DNA of 64,000 nt from ZYF759 sp046297455. Its GTDB lineage: Bacteria; Pseudomonadota; Alphaproteobacteria; Rhizobiales; Rhizobiaceae. Under the pieces are notes generated by a model, which did not search any database, was not told where the DNA came from, and saw only the letters and a program-made list of their open reading frames with translations. Of this stretch, positions 33,147 through 42,429 are shown one piece after another (the first letter of the stretch is position 1; every line of letters starts with the position of its first letter). The translations under genes were made by a program, and so were the position numbers. The stretch covers positions 1 through 64,000 of the forward strand of contig JBKBIT010000022.1 of assembly GCA_046297455.1 (NCBI GenBank). Reading direction: 5' to 3'.

Positions 33147-34604
33147 TCAGCCCCAGCCTGATATTGATTTGAGGTCGAGGAACTCTTCGATTCCCCAGAC
33201 TCCGCCTTCCCTTGCGCGGCCTGAAGCTTTGATGCCGCCGAATGGCGAGCCGGGGCCTCGTGGCTGGCCATTCATCTCGACCATGCCGGAGCGCAGCTGT
33301 CGGGCAACGCGGTTTCGGCGTTCCCCATTTCGGGACTGCACGTAGTTGGTCAGGCCGTAAGGAGTATCGTTGGCAATTGCGATTGCTTCATCCTCGCCGT
33401 CGAACGGAATGATGGATAACACTGGCCCAAATATCTCCTCGCGAGCGATCGTCATGTCGTTGGAGACATCTGCGAACACCGTCGGCTGGACGAAGAAGCC
33501 GCGGTTGAAACCCGGCGGGCGGCCCGTACCACCAGCGACCACTCTTGCACCTTCTTTGATCCCTTGCTCGATCAGGCCCTGGATGCGATCAAACTGGACC
33601 GCCGATACCACCGGGCCCATGTGATCGCCGCTCTGGCTCGGCATTCCGACTTTGATCGATCGCGCAGTCTCGGCCGCTATCTCCACGGCCTGCCCGTAGA
33701 TCGAACGTCCCACCAGCATCCGTGACGGGGCGTTGCAGTTCTGGCCGCTATTGACGAAGCACTGGCGTACACCCCGCTCGACGGCTGACTCATCGGCATC
33801 CGCGAACACGATATTTGCTCCTTTTCCGCCAAGCTCCAGGGCGACGCGCTTGAGTGTGCACGCAGCCGTCTTGGTGATGGATATCCCGGCACGCGTCGAA
33901 CCAGTGAAGCTGACCATGTCGACGTCAGGATGCGCGACCAGTCCGTGTCCTACACCAACACCGTCTCCGTGGATCAGATTGAAGACGCCCGGGGGCAGTC
34001 CTGTCGCATCCATGATCTCGGCGAACATGGAGGCTGACATAGGCGCGATTTCCGACGGTTTCAGGATTACCGTGCACCCGGCAATCAATGCGGCCGCTAC
34101 CTTCAGTGTGATCTGACTGATCGGCCAGTTCCACGGCGTTATGAGGGCCACGACGCCGACGGGCTCAAATGCGATACGGTCATTCGGAGCATGGTCGCCA
34201 AGCGGTCGCAGGAGCTCCATTTCTCTCGCGGCATTGATGAAATTCGTCAGATGCCGGGGACCCGCGCCTGCTTGTGCCCGGAGCGCTAGATCGATCGGGG
34301 CTCCCATTTCGCGTGAGATCGCATGCGCCACATCGTTCATCCGGGCCAGAAATGCGCCGTGCATCTTCTCGACAAGTTGCATTCTTTCGGCCAAACCGGT
34401 CGAGGACCACGATGGAAAAGCAGCCTTCGCAGATGCGACAGCGGCCTCTATATCCTCGGAATTGCCAAGGGCGACGACGCCGAATGGCTCCTCGCTTGCG
34501 GCGTCCACCAACATTTTCTGATCGGACGAACGTGCGTCGACCCAATTCCCGTTGATGTAGAAGTGGCTTAGCCTGATCATTTGGTCGTCTGGTTTCTTCA
34601 ACAT
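33147..34604 (-). CDS. NAD(P)-dependent aldehyde dehydrogenase
   Basis: A 485-residue enzyme of the classic ALDH superfamily. The substrate-side TPWNWPI is near residue 155, the glycine motif FTGSTRAGISI near 230, the catalytic Glu in LELGGKGANIV near 255 and the catalytic Cys in NSGQNCNAPSR near 290. EEIFGPVLSIIPFD is at about 390. Start 34604 follows AAGGGA; the frame continues 28 codons upstream without support. It probably oxidises the aldehyde from the GMC enzyme or from cleavage of the dehydrated sugar acid. It is a neighbour of the ABC ATPase gene (47 bp). Confidence 0.9.
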   Translation of the reverse strand: MLKKPDDQMIRLSHFYINGNWVDARSSDQKMLVDAASEEPFGVVALGNSEDIEAAVASAKAAFPSWSSTGLAERMQLVEKMHGAFLARMNDVAHAISREMGAPIDLALRAQAGAGPRHLTNFINAAREMELLRPLGDHAPNDRIAFEPVGVVALITPWNWPISQITLKVAAALIAGCTVILKPSEIAPMSASMFAEIMDATGLPPGVFNLIHGDGVGVGHGLVAHPDVDMVSFTGSTRAGISITKTAACTLKRVALELGGKGANIVFADADESAVERGVRQCFVNSGQNCNAPSRMLVGRSIYGQAVEIAAETARSIKVGMPSQSGDHMGPVVSAVQFDRIQGLIEQGIKEGARVVAGGTGRPPGFNRGFFVQPTVFADVSNDMTIAREEIFGPVLSIIPFDGEDEAIAIANDTPYGLTNYVQSRNGERRNRVARQLRSGMVEMNGQPRGPGSPFGGIKASGRAREGGVWGIEEFLDLKSISGWG

Positions 34605-34650
34605 CTTGGTTCCCTTTGCAAAGAGGACTTTGGCGGGCGCCTTCCAGGCG

Positions 34651-35712
34651 TCATGCGCCGGACTCCATCCTCTTTCCCGTCTGCCCATCGAAGACGTGGA
34701 GATCTTCCGGTCGAACGGTGAGATGGACAGTCTCTCCCGGCTTGACCTCGGTTCTTCCCCTGATCAGCACGCGGACCAAATGTTCACCCAACCGCGCTGT
34801 AATCTGCGTCTCCGACCCGGTTGGTTCGATGACAGAGACCGTTGCCGGCCAGCCTTTGTCCCCCAATGCGAGATGTTCGGGACGGAAACCAAGAGTGACG
34901 TCTGCTCCTTCTGGGACGGTAATTGGCAACAGGATCGACGTCCCGTCGTCGAGAGCGAGGCAGTCTCCGCTCGCTATCGTGCCCTCGAAGAGATTCATCG
35001 GCGGTGAACCGATGAACGCTGCAACAAAAAGGCTTTGTGGTGTATCGTAGAGTTCGAGAGGCGGTCCCATCTGCTCAATGATCCCGCCATTCATGACGAC
35101 TACTCGGTCGGCCAGCGTCATGGCTTCGATCTGATCATGCGTCACGTAGACCGTCGTCACGCCGAGACGCTGGTGAAGCTCCTTCAGCTCCGAACGCATT
35201 TGAACGCGCAGCTTGGCATCCAGGTTGGAAAGCGGCTCATCGAAGAGGAATACATTCGGATCCCGCACGATGGCGCGTCCCATGGCAACGCGTTGGCGCT
35301 GCCCTCCCGACAAGGCACGCGGCTTGCGATCAAGCAACTGTTCAAGTCCGAGTATGCGTGCGGCATCGTTAACTCGCCGATCGATCTCGGGGCGCGGAAT
35401 GCCGCGTTGGCGGAGTGCGAAACCCATATTCTGCTTGACGTTCATGTGAGGGTAGAGCGCGTAGTTCTGAAAGACCATCGCAATGTCCCGATCCTTGGGC
35501 GCAACGTCGTTGACCACGCGCTCGCCGATGGCGATCTCGCCTCCGCTTATGTCCTCAAGGCCGGCAATCATCCTGAGCAGCGTTGACTTTCCGCACCCCG
35601 AAGGCCCGACAAGGGCAACGAACTCGCCATCGGGAATGTCGAACGAAACCCCGTGGACGACTTCCAACTGGCCATACGACTTCCGGACATTCCTGATGTG
35701 TACGGTACTCAT
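34651..35712 (-). CDS. MalK/UgpC-type ABC transporter ATPase
   Basis: A 353-residue cytoplasmic ATPase. Walker A GPSGCGKST is near residue 38, Q-loop QNYALYPHM near 82, signature LSGGQRQRVAMGRA near 135 and Walker B FLFDEPLSNLDAKLR near 157; the C-terminal ~115 residues form the TOBE/OB regulatory domain typical of sugar importers. It energises the MalF/MalG-type permeases encoded upstream. It is separated from them by the GntR gene, all on one strand, so a single operon is likely. Confidence 0.93.
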   Translation of the reverse strand: MSTVHIRNVRKSYGQLEVVHGVSFDIPDGEFVALVGPSGCGKSTLLRMIAGLEDISGGEIAIGERVVNDVAPKDRDIAMVFQNYALYPHMNVKQNMGFALRQRGIPRPEIDRRVNDAARILGLEQLLDRKPRALSGGQRQRVAMGRAIVRDPNVFLFDEPLSNLDAKLRVQMRSELKELHQRLGVTTVYVTHDQIEAMTLADRVVVMNGGIIEQMGPPLELYDTPQSLFVAAFIGSPPMNLFEGTIASGDCLALDDGTSILLPITVPEGADVTLGFRPEHLALGDKGWPATVSVIEPTGSETQITARLGEHLVRVLIRGRTEVKPGETVHLTVRPEDLHVFDGQTGKRMESGA

Positions 35713-35812
35713 GGACTTGCCGATCCTCCCCTAAGTTACGCGTGCCGCCTTGGTGACCGACCAAAGTCGATGGACTTGCCGGACAAGGGCCTGATCATTG
35801 CTCGTTCAAATG

Positions 35813-36505
35813 CTAGAGAGCTTCCTCGAAGCGCCCTGCTCGATCTGTCTCCAGCTCTTTCGCCAAGGCTTCACAAGCCGACAACTCATGCTGTTTAACC
35901 AGGGCGGCTGCATGAGTGTGATTGCCTTCGCGCAAGGCGTCCACGATGCCTCGGTGCTCGATGAGCGACTCCGCCATGCGCTCAGGCTTGATTGTGAAGC
36001 CATAGTGGACTGCGGTTAGGGCGCTCAGATTGGTCAGCAAACGCAAGCACCACTGCGATTGCGGCGTGTCATAGAGGAGAGAGTGGAACTGCTGATTGAG
36101 TTCCTTATACCCTTGAACATCTCCCTGACCGACCACGACGGCCGATGCATCGATATTGGCATCAAGCTCTTCAAGAAGCCGTTCGTCGTAGTTCGACGCG
36201 CCCAGTTCCACCGCTAATGCGCCAATGAGGCCACGCAGGGCATAGATCTCTTGCAGTTGATCGCGGCCCGCACTTGCAACCACGGCACCAACATGAGGCT
36301 GAATATCCAACCACCCTTCAGCGGCCAGGCTTCTCATTGCCTCGCGGATCGGCGTTTCACTTATTCCCATCGCATCGGAGATCTCACGCGTGGTGATGCG
36401 ATCACCGGGCTTGATGGTCCGTGAGAGGATCAAGCCTTCAATGTGCCGACGCGCAAGATCGGCCTTCGACAGATAAATCGTAGCAGGGGGCATTATCGGG
36501 TCCAC
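35813..36505 (-). CDS. GntR-family regulator with FCD domain
   Basis: A 230-residue protein. The N-terminal winged helix has PGDRITTREISDAMGISETPIREAMRSLAAEGW at ~33-65. The C-terminal all-helical FCD effector domain includes EIYALRGLIGALAVELGA, a D-x3-H-like metal site and HRGIVDALREGNHTHAAALVKQH. FCD regulators usually bind sugar acids or other organic acids and repress catabolic operons. The start is a GTG at 36505 without a strong ribosome site; ATG 36493 is an alternative. It is embedded in the operon; the palindrome at 39756-39786 is a good candidate operator. Confidence 0.88.
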   Translation of the reverse strand: MDPIMPPATIYLSKADLARRHIEGLILSRTIKPGDRITTREISDAMGISETPIREAMRSLAAEGWLDIQPHVGAVVASAGRDQLQEIYALRGLIGALAVELGASNYDERLLEELDANIDASAVVVGQGDVQGYKELNQQFHSLLYDTPQSQWCLRLLTNLSALTAVHYGFTIKPERMAESLIEHRGIVDALREGNHTHAAALVKQHELSACEALAKELETDRAGRFEEAL

Positions 36506-36538
36506 TCATTGATCTCGGATGGCTTCATCATTGCTGTC

Positions 36539-37399
36539 TCATCCCTTAGTTGCACCATCAGCCAGCCCCTTGATCAGCCATTTCTGGACAAGGAGGGCAA
36601 AAACCACGACGGGGATGACAGTGATTGTTCCCACTGCGGTCAGAGCTCCCCAATTGGCACCATCGACCGTGTCACCCGCAATACCGGCGATAGCGACGGG
36701 AATCGTGGAAGCGTGGCGGTTGGTCAGTACAAGCGCAAAGAGCAGCTCTTCCCACGCCAGTATCATGCTGAAGATCAGCGTTGACAGAAGGCCAGGTATG
36801 GAGATCGGGACAATGATCTTGAAGAAAGCCCCAAACCTCGTGCATCCGTCGATCATGGCCGACTCTTCGAGTTCCCTCGGAAGCGCTAGGAAAAACCCTC
36901 TCATCAGCCACATGACATAGGGGATCAGAAACGTGCAGTAGGCGAGTATCAGCGTTATGTGCTGGTCGGTCACACCGAGAGAGCGCGCCACAAGAAACAT
37001 TGGCACTGCAAGTGCAATGGGCGGAACGCCACGAGACAGGAGGATCAGCACCCCAATCGTTGCTGCGCCGCGTAGCCTTATGCGGGCAAGGGCATAACCT
37101 GCCATGGCACCTGCAATGATCGAAAGGACCCCCGATCCGACAGCCACGATGACGGTGTTTATCAGTCGCCGGTTGATGTCGGCGCGCTGCATGTAGCTGA
37201 TGTACGTGTCGAGCGTTGGCGTGAAGAACAAGGTGGGAGGTATCGTGAAGATATCTCGCTGGGCCTTGAAGGAACTCAATACCATCCAGAAAACAGGGAA
37301 CAGGAATATCAAACAGATGACTACACCCGCCACGATGCGCACATGGCGACCAAGCTGTGATCTGCGGCGGGGCGTGAAAGAGGACTCGGCCATGGTCAA
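36539..37399 (-). CDS. ABC sugar-type permease, MalG-like
   Basis: A 286-residue membrane protein with six hydrophobic segments and the cytoplasmic EAA loop read as EESAMIDGCTRFGAFFKIIVPISIPGL near residue 185-210. The C-terminus is VLLVQKWLIKGLADGATKG. It pairs with the upstream MalF-like gene, overlapping it by four bases (ATGA). It forms half of the import channel. Confidence 0.92.
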   Translation of the reverse strand: MTMAESSFTPRRRSQLGRHVRIVAGVVICLIFLFPVFWMVLSSFKAQRDIFTIPPTLFFTPTLDTYISYMQRADINRRLINTVIVAVGSGVLSIIAGAMAGYALARIRLRGAATIGVLILLSRGVPPIALAVPMFLVARSLGVTDQHITLILAYCTFLIPYVMWLMRGFFLALPRELEESAMIDGCTRFGAFFKIIVPISIPGLLSTLIFSMILAWEELLFALVLTNRHASTIPVAIAGIAGDTVDGANWGALTAVGTITVIPVVVFALLVQKWLIKGLADGATKG

Positions 37400-38322
37400 T
37401 ACCTGTTTTCCAGCCTTCGGCTACCGATGAGGAAGATCCCTGTCAGTATCATCGTCAAAACCAGGATGATCACAGCCATAGCCGCCGATTCTGCGAAGCG
37501 CAGAGACCGAAAGGCTTCTTCATAGATGAAGAGATTAATGACGTTGGTGGCACCTCCTGGCCCGCCGTAGGTGGATGCCAGCGCGATGTCGAACATCTTC
37601 ACAGCACCAAGCCAGCGAACGATGAAGGTAGCGGCGATTATTGGTACGAGCAGTGGCAGTGTGATAGACCACAACATGGACCACCATCCTGCGCCATCTA
37701 TCTCCGCAGCTTCGAAAATGTCGCGCGGCAACGCCAGGATCGCTGCAGTGGCGATCAGCACAACAAATGGAGTCCAGCGCCAAGTATCGATGATGATGAT
37801 CGCTGCCATGGCGAGATTCGGATCGCCGAACCAGTCAAGTGGCGCAAAACCGAACAGTCCAATGGCCCAGTTCATTATGCCCCAGAGGGGGTCCAGGATC
37901 ATGCGGAAGATACCGCCAGCCACAACGGGCGCGACCACCATGGGGATCAGGAACAAGGCGCGCATCAGTCCACGCCCCCCCCATTCCGCATTGATGAGAT
38001 ATGCGATCCCGAAGCCTAACACGATCTGGATCGGCAATGCCCAAGCGAGGTATATCAGCGTCACCCGCATGGAAGACCAGAAACGGTAATCACCGAGCAC
38101 TTCTGAATAGTTTCTCCACCCGATCCACTCCACAGCACTGAATGTCATGAGATCGAAGCGGGCGAAGCTGATCTGGATCGTGTAGAAAATCGGGTAGGCA
38201 AGCATCGCTCCGAGAATGATGGCCGCTGGCGCCATGAAGGTCCAGCGAGAGGCTGCGTCCGCCAGTTTGGACCAGGTACGGCTGTGCGCTTGAGGCATGC
38301 CAGCGACCATCATCGTACTCAT
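37396..38322 (-). CDS. ABC sugar-type permease, MalF/UgpA-like
   Basis: A 308-residue protein with six hydrophobic segments and the EAA-type loop DIFEAAEIDGAGWWSMLWSITLPLL near residue 215-240. It begins MSTMMVAGMPQAHSRTWS and has a long first cytoplasmic tail. It is the second gene of the operon, 22 bp after the binding-protein gene. Confidence 0.92.
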   Translation of the reverse strand: MSTMMVAGMPQAHSRTWSKLADAASRWTFMAPAAIILGAMLAYPIFYTIQISFARFDLMTFSAVEWIGWRNYSEVLGDYRFWSSMRVTLIYLAWALPIQIVLGFGIAYLINAEWGGRGLMRALFLIPMVVAPVVAGGIFRMILDPLWGIMNWAIGLFGFAPLDWFGDPNLAMAAIIIIDTWRWTPFVVLIATAAILALPRDIFEAAEIDGAGWWSMLWSITLPLLVPIIAATFIVRWLGAVKMFDIALASTYGGPGGATNVINLFIYEEAFRSLRFAESAAMAVIILVLTMILTGIFLIGSRRLENRY

Positions 38323-38344
38323 TGCGATGCCCTCCCTTCAGGCG

Positions 38345-39700
38345 CTAGTCGAGGACACGTTCAATCTTCTCGGCAGCCAGATCGAGCGCTTCTTGCGCGC
38401 TGATTTGCCCGGCCATCACCCGCGCGACTTCATCAGCCAAAATCTGCTGGGCAGCGTCCGACCGCGGATGACGAATTCGCCACATCTCCCCAGCCGCCGC
38501 AGAATCGTACGCTAGTTGCAAAGCCTCAAACACAGGCTCGAGCCACTCTTCTTCCGGTGTGGAGGCAAGGGTCGATTTGCGAGCGGGGAACACTCCCAGC
38601 TTTGCAGAATGCCAAGCTTCGCCTTCTTTCGACGTGAGCCACTGCAGAACAGCCCAAGCGGCCTGCGGGTTCTCACTCTTGGAAGAGACTGCGCCGTTCC
38701 AGATCCCCCGGTGTGCGCCCGGACCTACAGAACCTGCCGGCAGTACCTGGATGCCGACCTCCTCGCGCGTGAGCGTCGTCGTCGTCTCGTCGATCGCAGA
38801 ACCCTTATATACGCTGCCCCAATTGAACATCGTCGCGACGAGCCCCTGACGAAAGGCCTGGAGCGATTCCGAGAAGCCATGACTGACAGCCCCTGTCGGC
38901 GCATAGTCGAGCAACTTCTTATGGGTTTCCAATGCAGCGACGCCAATGGCATCATTAAACGCCGGCTTGCCGTCGTCATCGAGAAGGCGTCCGCCGTTTG
39001 AATTCATTATGGTTTGCCATATCGTCGGCGTCAGCGGCTCGCGGACGAAATAAGTGCCAATTGCCCAGGAATCGACACGTCCATCACCACTGGTATCCTG
39101 GACCAGTTGCGGTGCCTGCTCGAGATACTCTTCCCAAGTGAGCTCGGGTGTCGGGGTCGGAAGACCGGCCTTTTCATACAGCGTCTTGTTGACGAACATC
39201 ATGAGCATGTTCGACCGGACGGGCACACCATACTGGACGCCTCGCCATTCACCGGCGGCAAGCGGAGCTTCGTTGAAGTCGTCCCAGTCGTAGCCGGCAT
39301 CGGTCCAATCCGCGACTTCCTCACTCTTGAGATCGAGAAGGACGCCGATCTCGGCAAGCTGGGGAATCCAAGGGTCATCGGCGATAATGATGTCGTAGGT
39401 TGGACTGGGTCCGGTTGCGTCAAGCATGCTCTTTGCCAGCAACTCGACGTAGGGGACGCCATCGATAATAACGCGGATGTTGGGATAGCTCTTGTTGAAC
39501 TCTGGCACCATCTGCGTCTGCCATTGGTTCGCAAACGCCTCGTTGGCAATCATGCGAACCTCGATGGGCGCATCGGGCGTGCCGAGGCCCTCTTCCGCGT
39601 GAGCCACACCGACAACCGTGGCAATTGAGGTGAGGGACGCCGTGGCCGCCACCAAGAGGGCACGCCGCGAAATCCCGGAAAGTTCCCGAGTCGTCTTCAT
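38345..39700 (-). CDS. ABC transporter extracellular solute-binding protein
   Basis: A 451-residue periplasmic protein of the MalE/UgpB type. It has a twin-arginine-like leader (SRRALLVAATASLTSIATVV, cleavage near AHA-EE). The body has FNKSYPNIRVIIDGVPYVELLAK, YDIIIADDPWIPQLAEIGVLLDL and AAWAVLQWLTSKEGE, typical of family 1 binding proteins. The start at 39700 follows GGGAGGAATTTC; the frame extends 39 codons upstream, across the operator. It is the first gene of the operon. Confidence 0.92.
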   Translation of the reverse strand: MKTTRELSGISRRALLVAATASLTSIATVVGVAHAEEGLGTPDAPIEVRMIANEAFANQWQTQMVPEFNKSYPNIRVIIDGVPYVELLAKSMLDATGPSPTYDIIIADDPWIPQLAEIGVLLDLKSEEVADWTDAGYDWDDFNEAPLAAGEWRGVQYGVPVRSNMLMMFVNKTLYEKAGLPTPTPELTWEEYLEQAPQLVQDTSGDGRVDSWAIGTYFVREPLTPTIWQTIMNSNGGRLLDDDGKPAFNDAIGVAALETHKKLLDYAPTGAVSHGFSESLQAFRQGLVATMFNWGSVYKGSAIDETTTTLTREEVGIQVLPAGSVGPGAHRGIWNGAVSSKSENPQAAWAVLQWLTSKEGEAWHSAKLGVFPARKSTLASTPEEEWLEPVFEALQLAYDSAAAGEMWRIRHPRSDAAQQILADEVARVMAGQISAQEALDLAAEKIERVLD

Positions 39701-39755
39701 GAAATTCCTCCCTGTAGGACGAATGCGACAAGCCGAACCCGTCCAATTTCTCCAA

Positions 39756-39786
39756 CCCTGCATTCTATAGAATCTAGAATACAGGG
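39756..39786. promoter_or_regulatory. 31-bp palindromic operator before the ABC operon
   Basis: CCCTGCATTCTA (39756-39767) and TAGAATACAGGG (39775-39786) are inverted copies matching at 11 of 12 positions around a 7-bp centre. Inside lies the perfect palindrome ATTCTATAGAAT. It is 56 bp upstream of the binding-protein ATG, where a repressor would act. The operon's own GntR/FCD protein is the natural candidate. Confidence 0.6.
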
Positions 39787-40193
39787 TTTGGATAAGTGAT
39801 GATGGATGGGTTGTCAACGGCGGTAGCTGACGTCCTTACGAGGCAACAGGTTCACCCTGGCAAACCCAATTGCGTCGGAAGTGCGCAGCATAGACGATTT
39901 GAATCCTCTCCAGAGAGGAGCGCGCCAACCGATGTATTCCAAGTTCCGAACGCCTGGTGGCAGCACTTCAGTTTGTGGTGCTCCGGAATTGAGCGGCCGA
40001 GCAGAGCGCTGTCATCGCAACGTAGATCCGGTTTGATGAAAGCGGCGCTCAGATATCCACCCAGCAAACCCAAACGGGATGCGCTCGCTCAGAAATCATT
40101 TCTGCAACGAGCGACCGCCATTTGGTCGCGCTGGTCGACGGCATGGCGCAGCCGACCAGCTGCGCGGAATTTGCCATATCGCAGGCACTTAAG
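39787..40193. other. Decayed coding remnant at the right end of the island
   Basis: No complete gene is supported. The last part on the plus strand (about 40080-40235) reads like the end of a lost protein (HLVALVDGMAQPTSCAEFA, then NPGSQASGIVLGIV), running into repeat R2. The same end (NPGSQA..IVLG) is seen at R1. The rest shows no recognisable feature. Confidence 0.35.
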
Positions 40194-40288
40194 AATCCGG
40201 GCTCTCAAGCCTCCGGTATCGTGCTAGGTATCGTTTGATGTATCGCTGCAGCCGGGCCTTCACCGTGAGGGGCCGGGAAAGCCTTGTT
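40194..40288 (+). repeat. 95-bp repeat R2 next to the right attachment core
   Basis: It is the second copy of the 95-bp sequence at 29086-29180. It carries three TATCG units (40216, 40229, 40242) with the same ~13-bp spacing as at the integrase start, followed by a hairpin GCCGGGCCTTC/GGGCCGG. The tRNA-Ser-like core begins 25 bp further right. Arm-type integrase sites are inferred. Confidence 0.55.
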
Positions 40289-40312
40289 TTGCCTGATAGC
40301 GGGGTAGAGTCC

Positions 40313-40327
40313 CCCCCTCTCCGCCAA
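40313..40327 (+). other. Right attachment core (tRNA-Ser 3'-end-like direct repeat)
   Basis: CCCCCTCTCCGCCAA repeats the left core exactly. Here the similarity to tRNA-Ser reaches further left: from 40299 the sequence CGGGGTAGAGTCCCC looks like a worn T-arm. The complete tRNA is not present. Confidence 0.6.
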
Positions 40328-40654
40328 ATCTTATTGATTTCATTGTCTTTTTGCCATTCAGGCAAGTTTGGACACCGAATCTACCCACAAACGGTTCACC
40401 ACAGGAAGCGGCTGTGTTCCTGTATGACAGACTGGCGAACCATGTCTTCGGCTTCCGCCGAGCGCGCATCAGCATCTTTCACCACCAGATTCGCCTCAGT
40501 GACCGGTGAACCGCGAGCCAATGCCGCGCGGGAAATCGTGCGGCGTTCGTGTCATGGATTGACGCTCTGGACCGTGATCTAGTCGCGGGCGGCGGATTGG
40601 ACCAAGGTGCTTGCCAACCGGGAGAGCCGCAGGGCCAAGGCACCCCGACAGAAC
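40328..40654. other. Gap to the right of the island
   Basis: No gene supported in 327 bp. The first ~40 bp (TGATTTCATTGTCTTTTTGCC) resemble the sequence following the left core (TGACTTTCCTGTCCTTTTCGCC), which hints that more than one element has used this site. The remainder has no clear feature. Confidence 0.35.
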
Positions 40655-41269
40655 TCAGCTCTGGTGTCGCCCGGCGCGCAGCCAGCGACGCAGAAGCATG
40701 CTCCCCAAAAGTGAGGGTATGAGCGCCGCAGCGCCGATGCACCCGATGACGAACGGCACAGCCCAGAGGCTCTCGAAATTGTTCAGCCTCACATTCCCCT
40801 TGCCGTTCGGGTCGAGCAGGACGTGATGGTGCTCCCCACCGGCGTTGGAAAGCAGACCGATCCAATACATCTGGAACATGTTCGGGGCGACATATTTCTC
40901 GCCACCGGGATTGAACAGGATGTCGTGATGCGACCCGACGGGGAAATTCCAGTTCGGTGAGGACATTCCGGTGCTGGCGTCTGTCATCTCACCGTCCGAA
41001 AACCGATACCGGAAGACAGGGCTGTAGTCGGCGGTGCTCCCGTTCCAGGGATTCCAGCCTTCCCATTCATAGACCCTCACGACCTCGCCCCTGGCTGGCT
41101 CGGCAATGGTCAAAAAAAGCCGGCTGAGCGATGCCTCCATACCGGCGGCGACAAAAAACAGGGCGGGGAGGAGGTAGATCAAAAGCCACATGCGCCAGGA
41201 TGCCTCGCGCGTGCCGTCCGGTCGGGTACGCAACAGCCAGTGCCCCACCGGCAGATAGAAGAACCTCAT
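40655..41269 (-). CDS. DUF3592-type membrane protein
   Basis: A 204-residue protein. A hydrophobic helix at ~27-47 is followed by an external ~100-residue domain with a DUF3592-like pattern (RGEVVRVYEWEG, YSPVFRYRFSDGE, VGSHHDILFNPGGEKY) and a second helix at ~170-195. Such proteins have an outside beta-rich domain between two helices; their function is unknown. Its start overlaps the preceding gene's stop (ATGA), so the three minus-strand genes form an operon. Confidence 0.65.
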   Translation of the reverse strand: MRFFYLPVGHWLLRTRPDGTREASWRMWLLIYLLPALFFVAAGMEASLSRLFLTIAEPARGEVVRVYEWEGWNPWNGSTADYSPVFRYRFSDGEMTDASTGMSSPNWNFPVGSHHDILFNPGGEKYVAPNMFQMYWIGLLSNAGGEHHHVLLDPNGKGNVRLNNFESLWAVPFVIGCIGAAALIPSLLGSMLLRRWLRAGRHQS

Positions 41270-41808
41270 CCCACCTCCGGTTGGACGCCATGTCCGATCT
41301 TCGCCTTGAGCGACCTTGTCACCAAATGAAACAACAGACCCGCGGCAAGGAAGAAGAATGCCAGACCCATGGAAATGTAAACGCCACCGCGGGCGCGGTT
41401 TCGGTCGATATCGTTGAACTCGGGGTTTGGCGCGTAGTAGCGGACGGGAATCGTCTCGCCCGGTTCTATGGTCTTGTAGAAATCTTCGTCGACCGTTCGT
41501 TCGAAACTGTAGTGTGTTCCGTCAACCTCGAACTGGTAGGTGACATAGTAATCCGTCCGCCTTTCGGCCCGGACCAACTGGCCGCCGGGCGCGTAGTTGG
41601 ACCTGACGGCAGTATAGCTGTTCTCACGCATATTGGTGACGGATGCCCGACCGTCGCTTCCCGCCAATGCGAGTCGTGCCTCGTGAAAGGCCATATAGGC
41701 GGAAATTGCCAGAACGAGCCCACCAAAGACATACAGCGCGGCGAAGAACCAGGTCAGAACCCTTACGCCTTGGGCCTGCGCGATGGTATCCGGCGCTGCT
41801 TCATTCAC
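41266..41808 (-). CDS. DUF3592-type membrane protein
   Basis: A ~180-residue protein. A hydrophobic helix near residue 20-40 precedes an external domain with DYYVTYQFEVDGTHYSFERTVDEDFYKTIEPGETIPVRYYAPNPE in blocks, the DUF3592 hallmark (a conserved strand plus G-x2-I-x-V-x-Y-x-P-x-P). A second helix near the C-terminus follows. GTG 41808 is preferred; it overlaps the upstream DUF805 stop. The frame extends nine codons further to 41835. Function unknown. Confidence 0.7.
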   Translation of the reverse strand: MNEAAPDTIAQAQGVRVLTWFFAALYVFGGLVLAISAYMAFHEARLALAGSDGRASVTNMRENSYTAVRSNYAPGGQLVRAERRTDYYVTYQFEVDGTHYSFERTVDEDFYKTIEPGETIPVRYYAPNPEFNDIDRNRARGGVYISMGLAFFFLAAGLLFHLVTRSLKAKIGHGVQPEVG

Positions 41809-42268
41809 CGGTTGCCCCCGCGGGATCGGGGCCAAAGCGGTTTTCCCCCGACGTTCCCTTCATGAAGCCGAGTTCGACGATCATCCAGAGGCCGACGGCC
41901 ATCGCGACGTATTGCACGATCAGTCCTGCCACGCCGGGCACCGCGAGCGGAATTTCCCCGACATTGATCATGGTGTAGCCGATCTCGAAATTCTGCATCA
42001 GCGCCATCAGGACGCCCGGTCCGATGAAGATGATGGCATATGGAATTGCCGGCTTGTCGCGATCGTGCAAGCGTTTGACGACAATTGCCGCCCAGACAAA
42101 CATCACCGCCGCCAGTCCGATGACGCGGGCCGCGGTCAAAACGGCGCCGTCCGGAAGGATGGAAGCCAGGCCGACGCCGAGGGCGATTGCGCCGGCCGCG
42201 ATCGCAAGAAGGCCAAGCCAGAAGGTCTTGCGCGTAATGCGACCGTCAAACCGAGTGAACAGTTCCAT
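41801..42268 (-). CDS. DUF805 family membrane protein
   Basis: A 155-residue protein beginning MELFTRFDGRITRKTFWLGLL, the typical DUF805 start (FxGRixRxxFW), followed by four hydrophobic helices and the intervening VKRLHDRDKPAIPY loop. DUF805 proteins are small inner-membrane proteins of unknown role. AGGGG precedes the ATG by about 5 bases. It is first in a three-gene operon with two DUF3592 proteins. Confidence 0.85.
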   Translation of the reverse strand: MELFTRFDGRITRKTFWLGLLAIAAGAIALGVGLASILPDGAVLTAARVIGLAAVMFVWAAIVVKRLHDRDKPAIPYAIIFIGPGVLMALMQNFEIGYTMINVGEIPLAVPGVAGLIVQYVAMAVGLWMIVELGFMKGTSGENRFGPDPAGATGE

Positions 42269-42429
42269 TTTTCCCCTCGCCGATTGTTCGAAGAATATCT
42301 GCCACGGACAGTAGTCCCGCAGTTTCCGCAGCGCATCACACGGACATCGTATGCGGCTTCAATCCTGTTCCAATAAGGTGTCCAGAGAGCCAGGCGCCGG
42401 TCCGGCTGCCGCCACCTCAGGAGCAGGCC

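Noticed and set aside
40240..40327. Complete tRNA-Ser gene at the right attachment core
   Set aside because: A worn T-arm and 3' end are visible, but the rest is the 95-bp repeat and does not fold as a tRNA.
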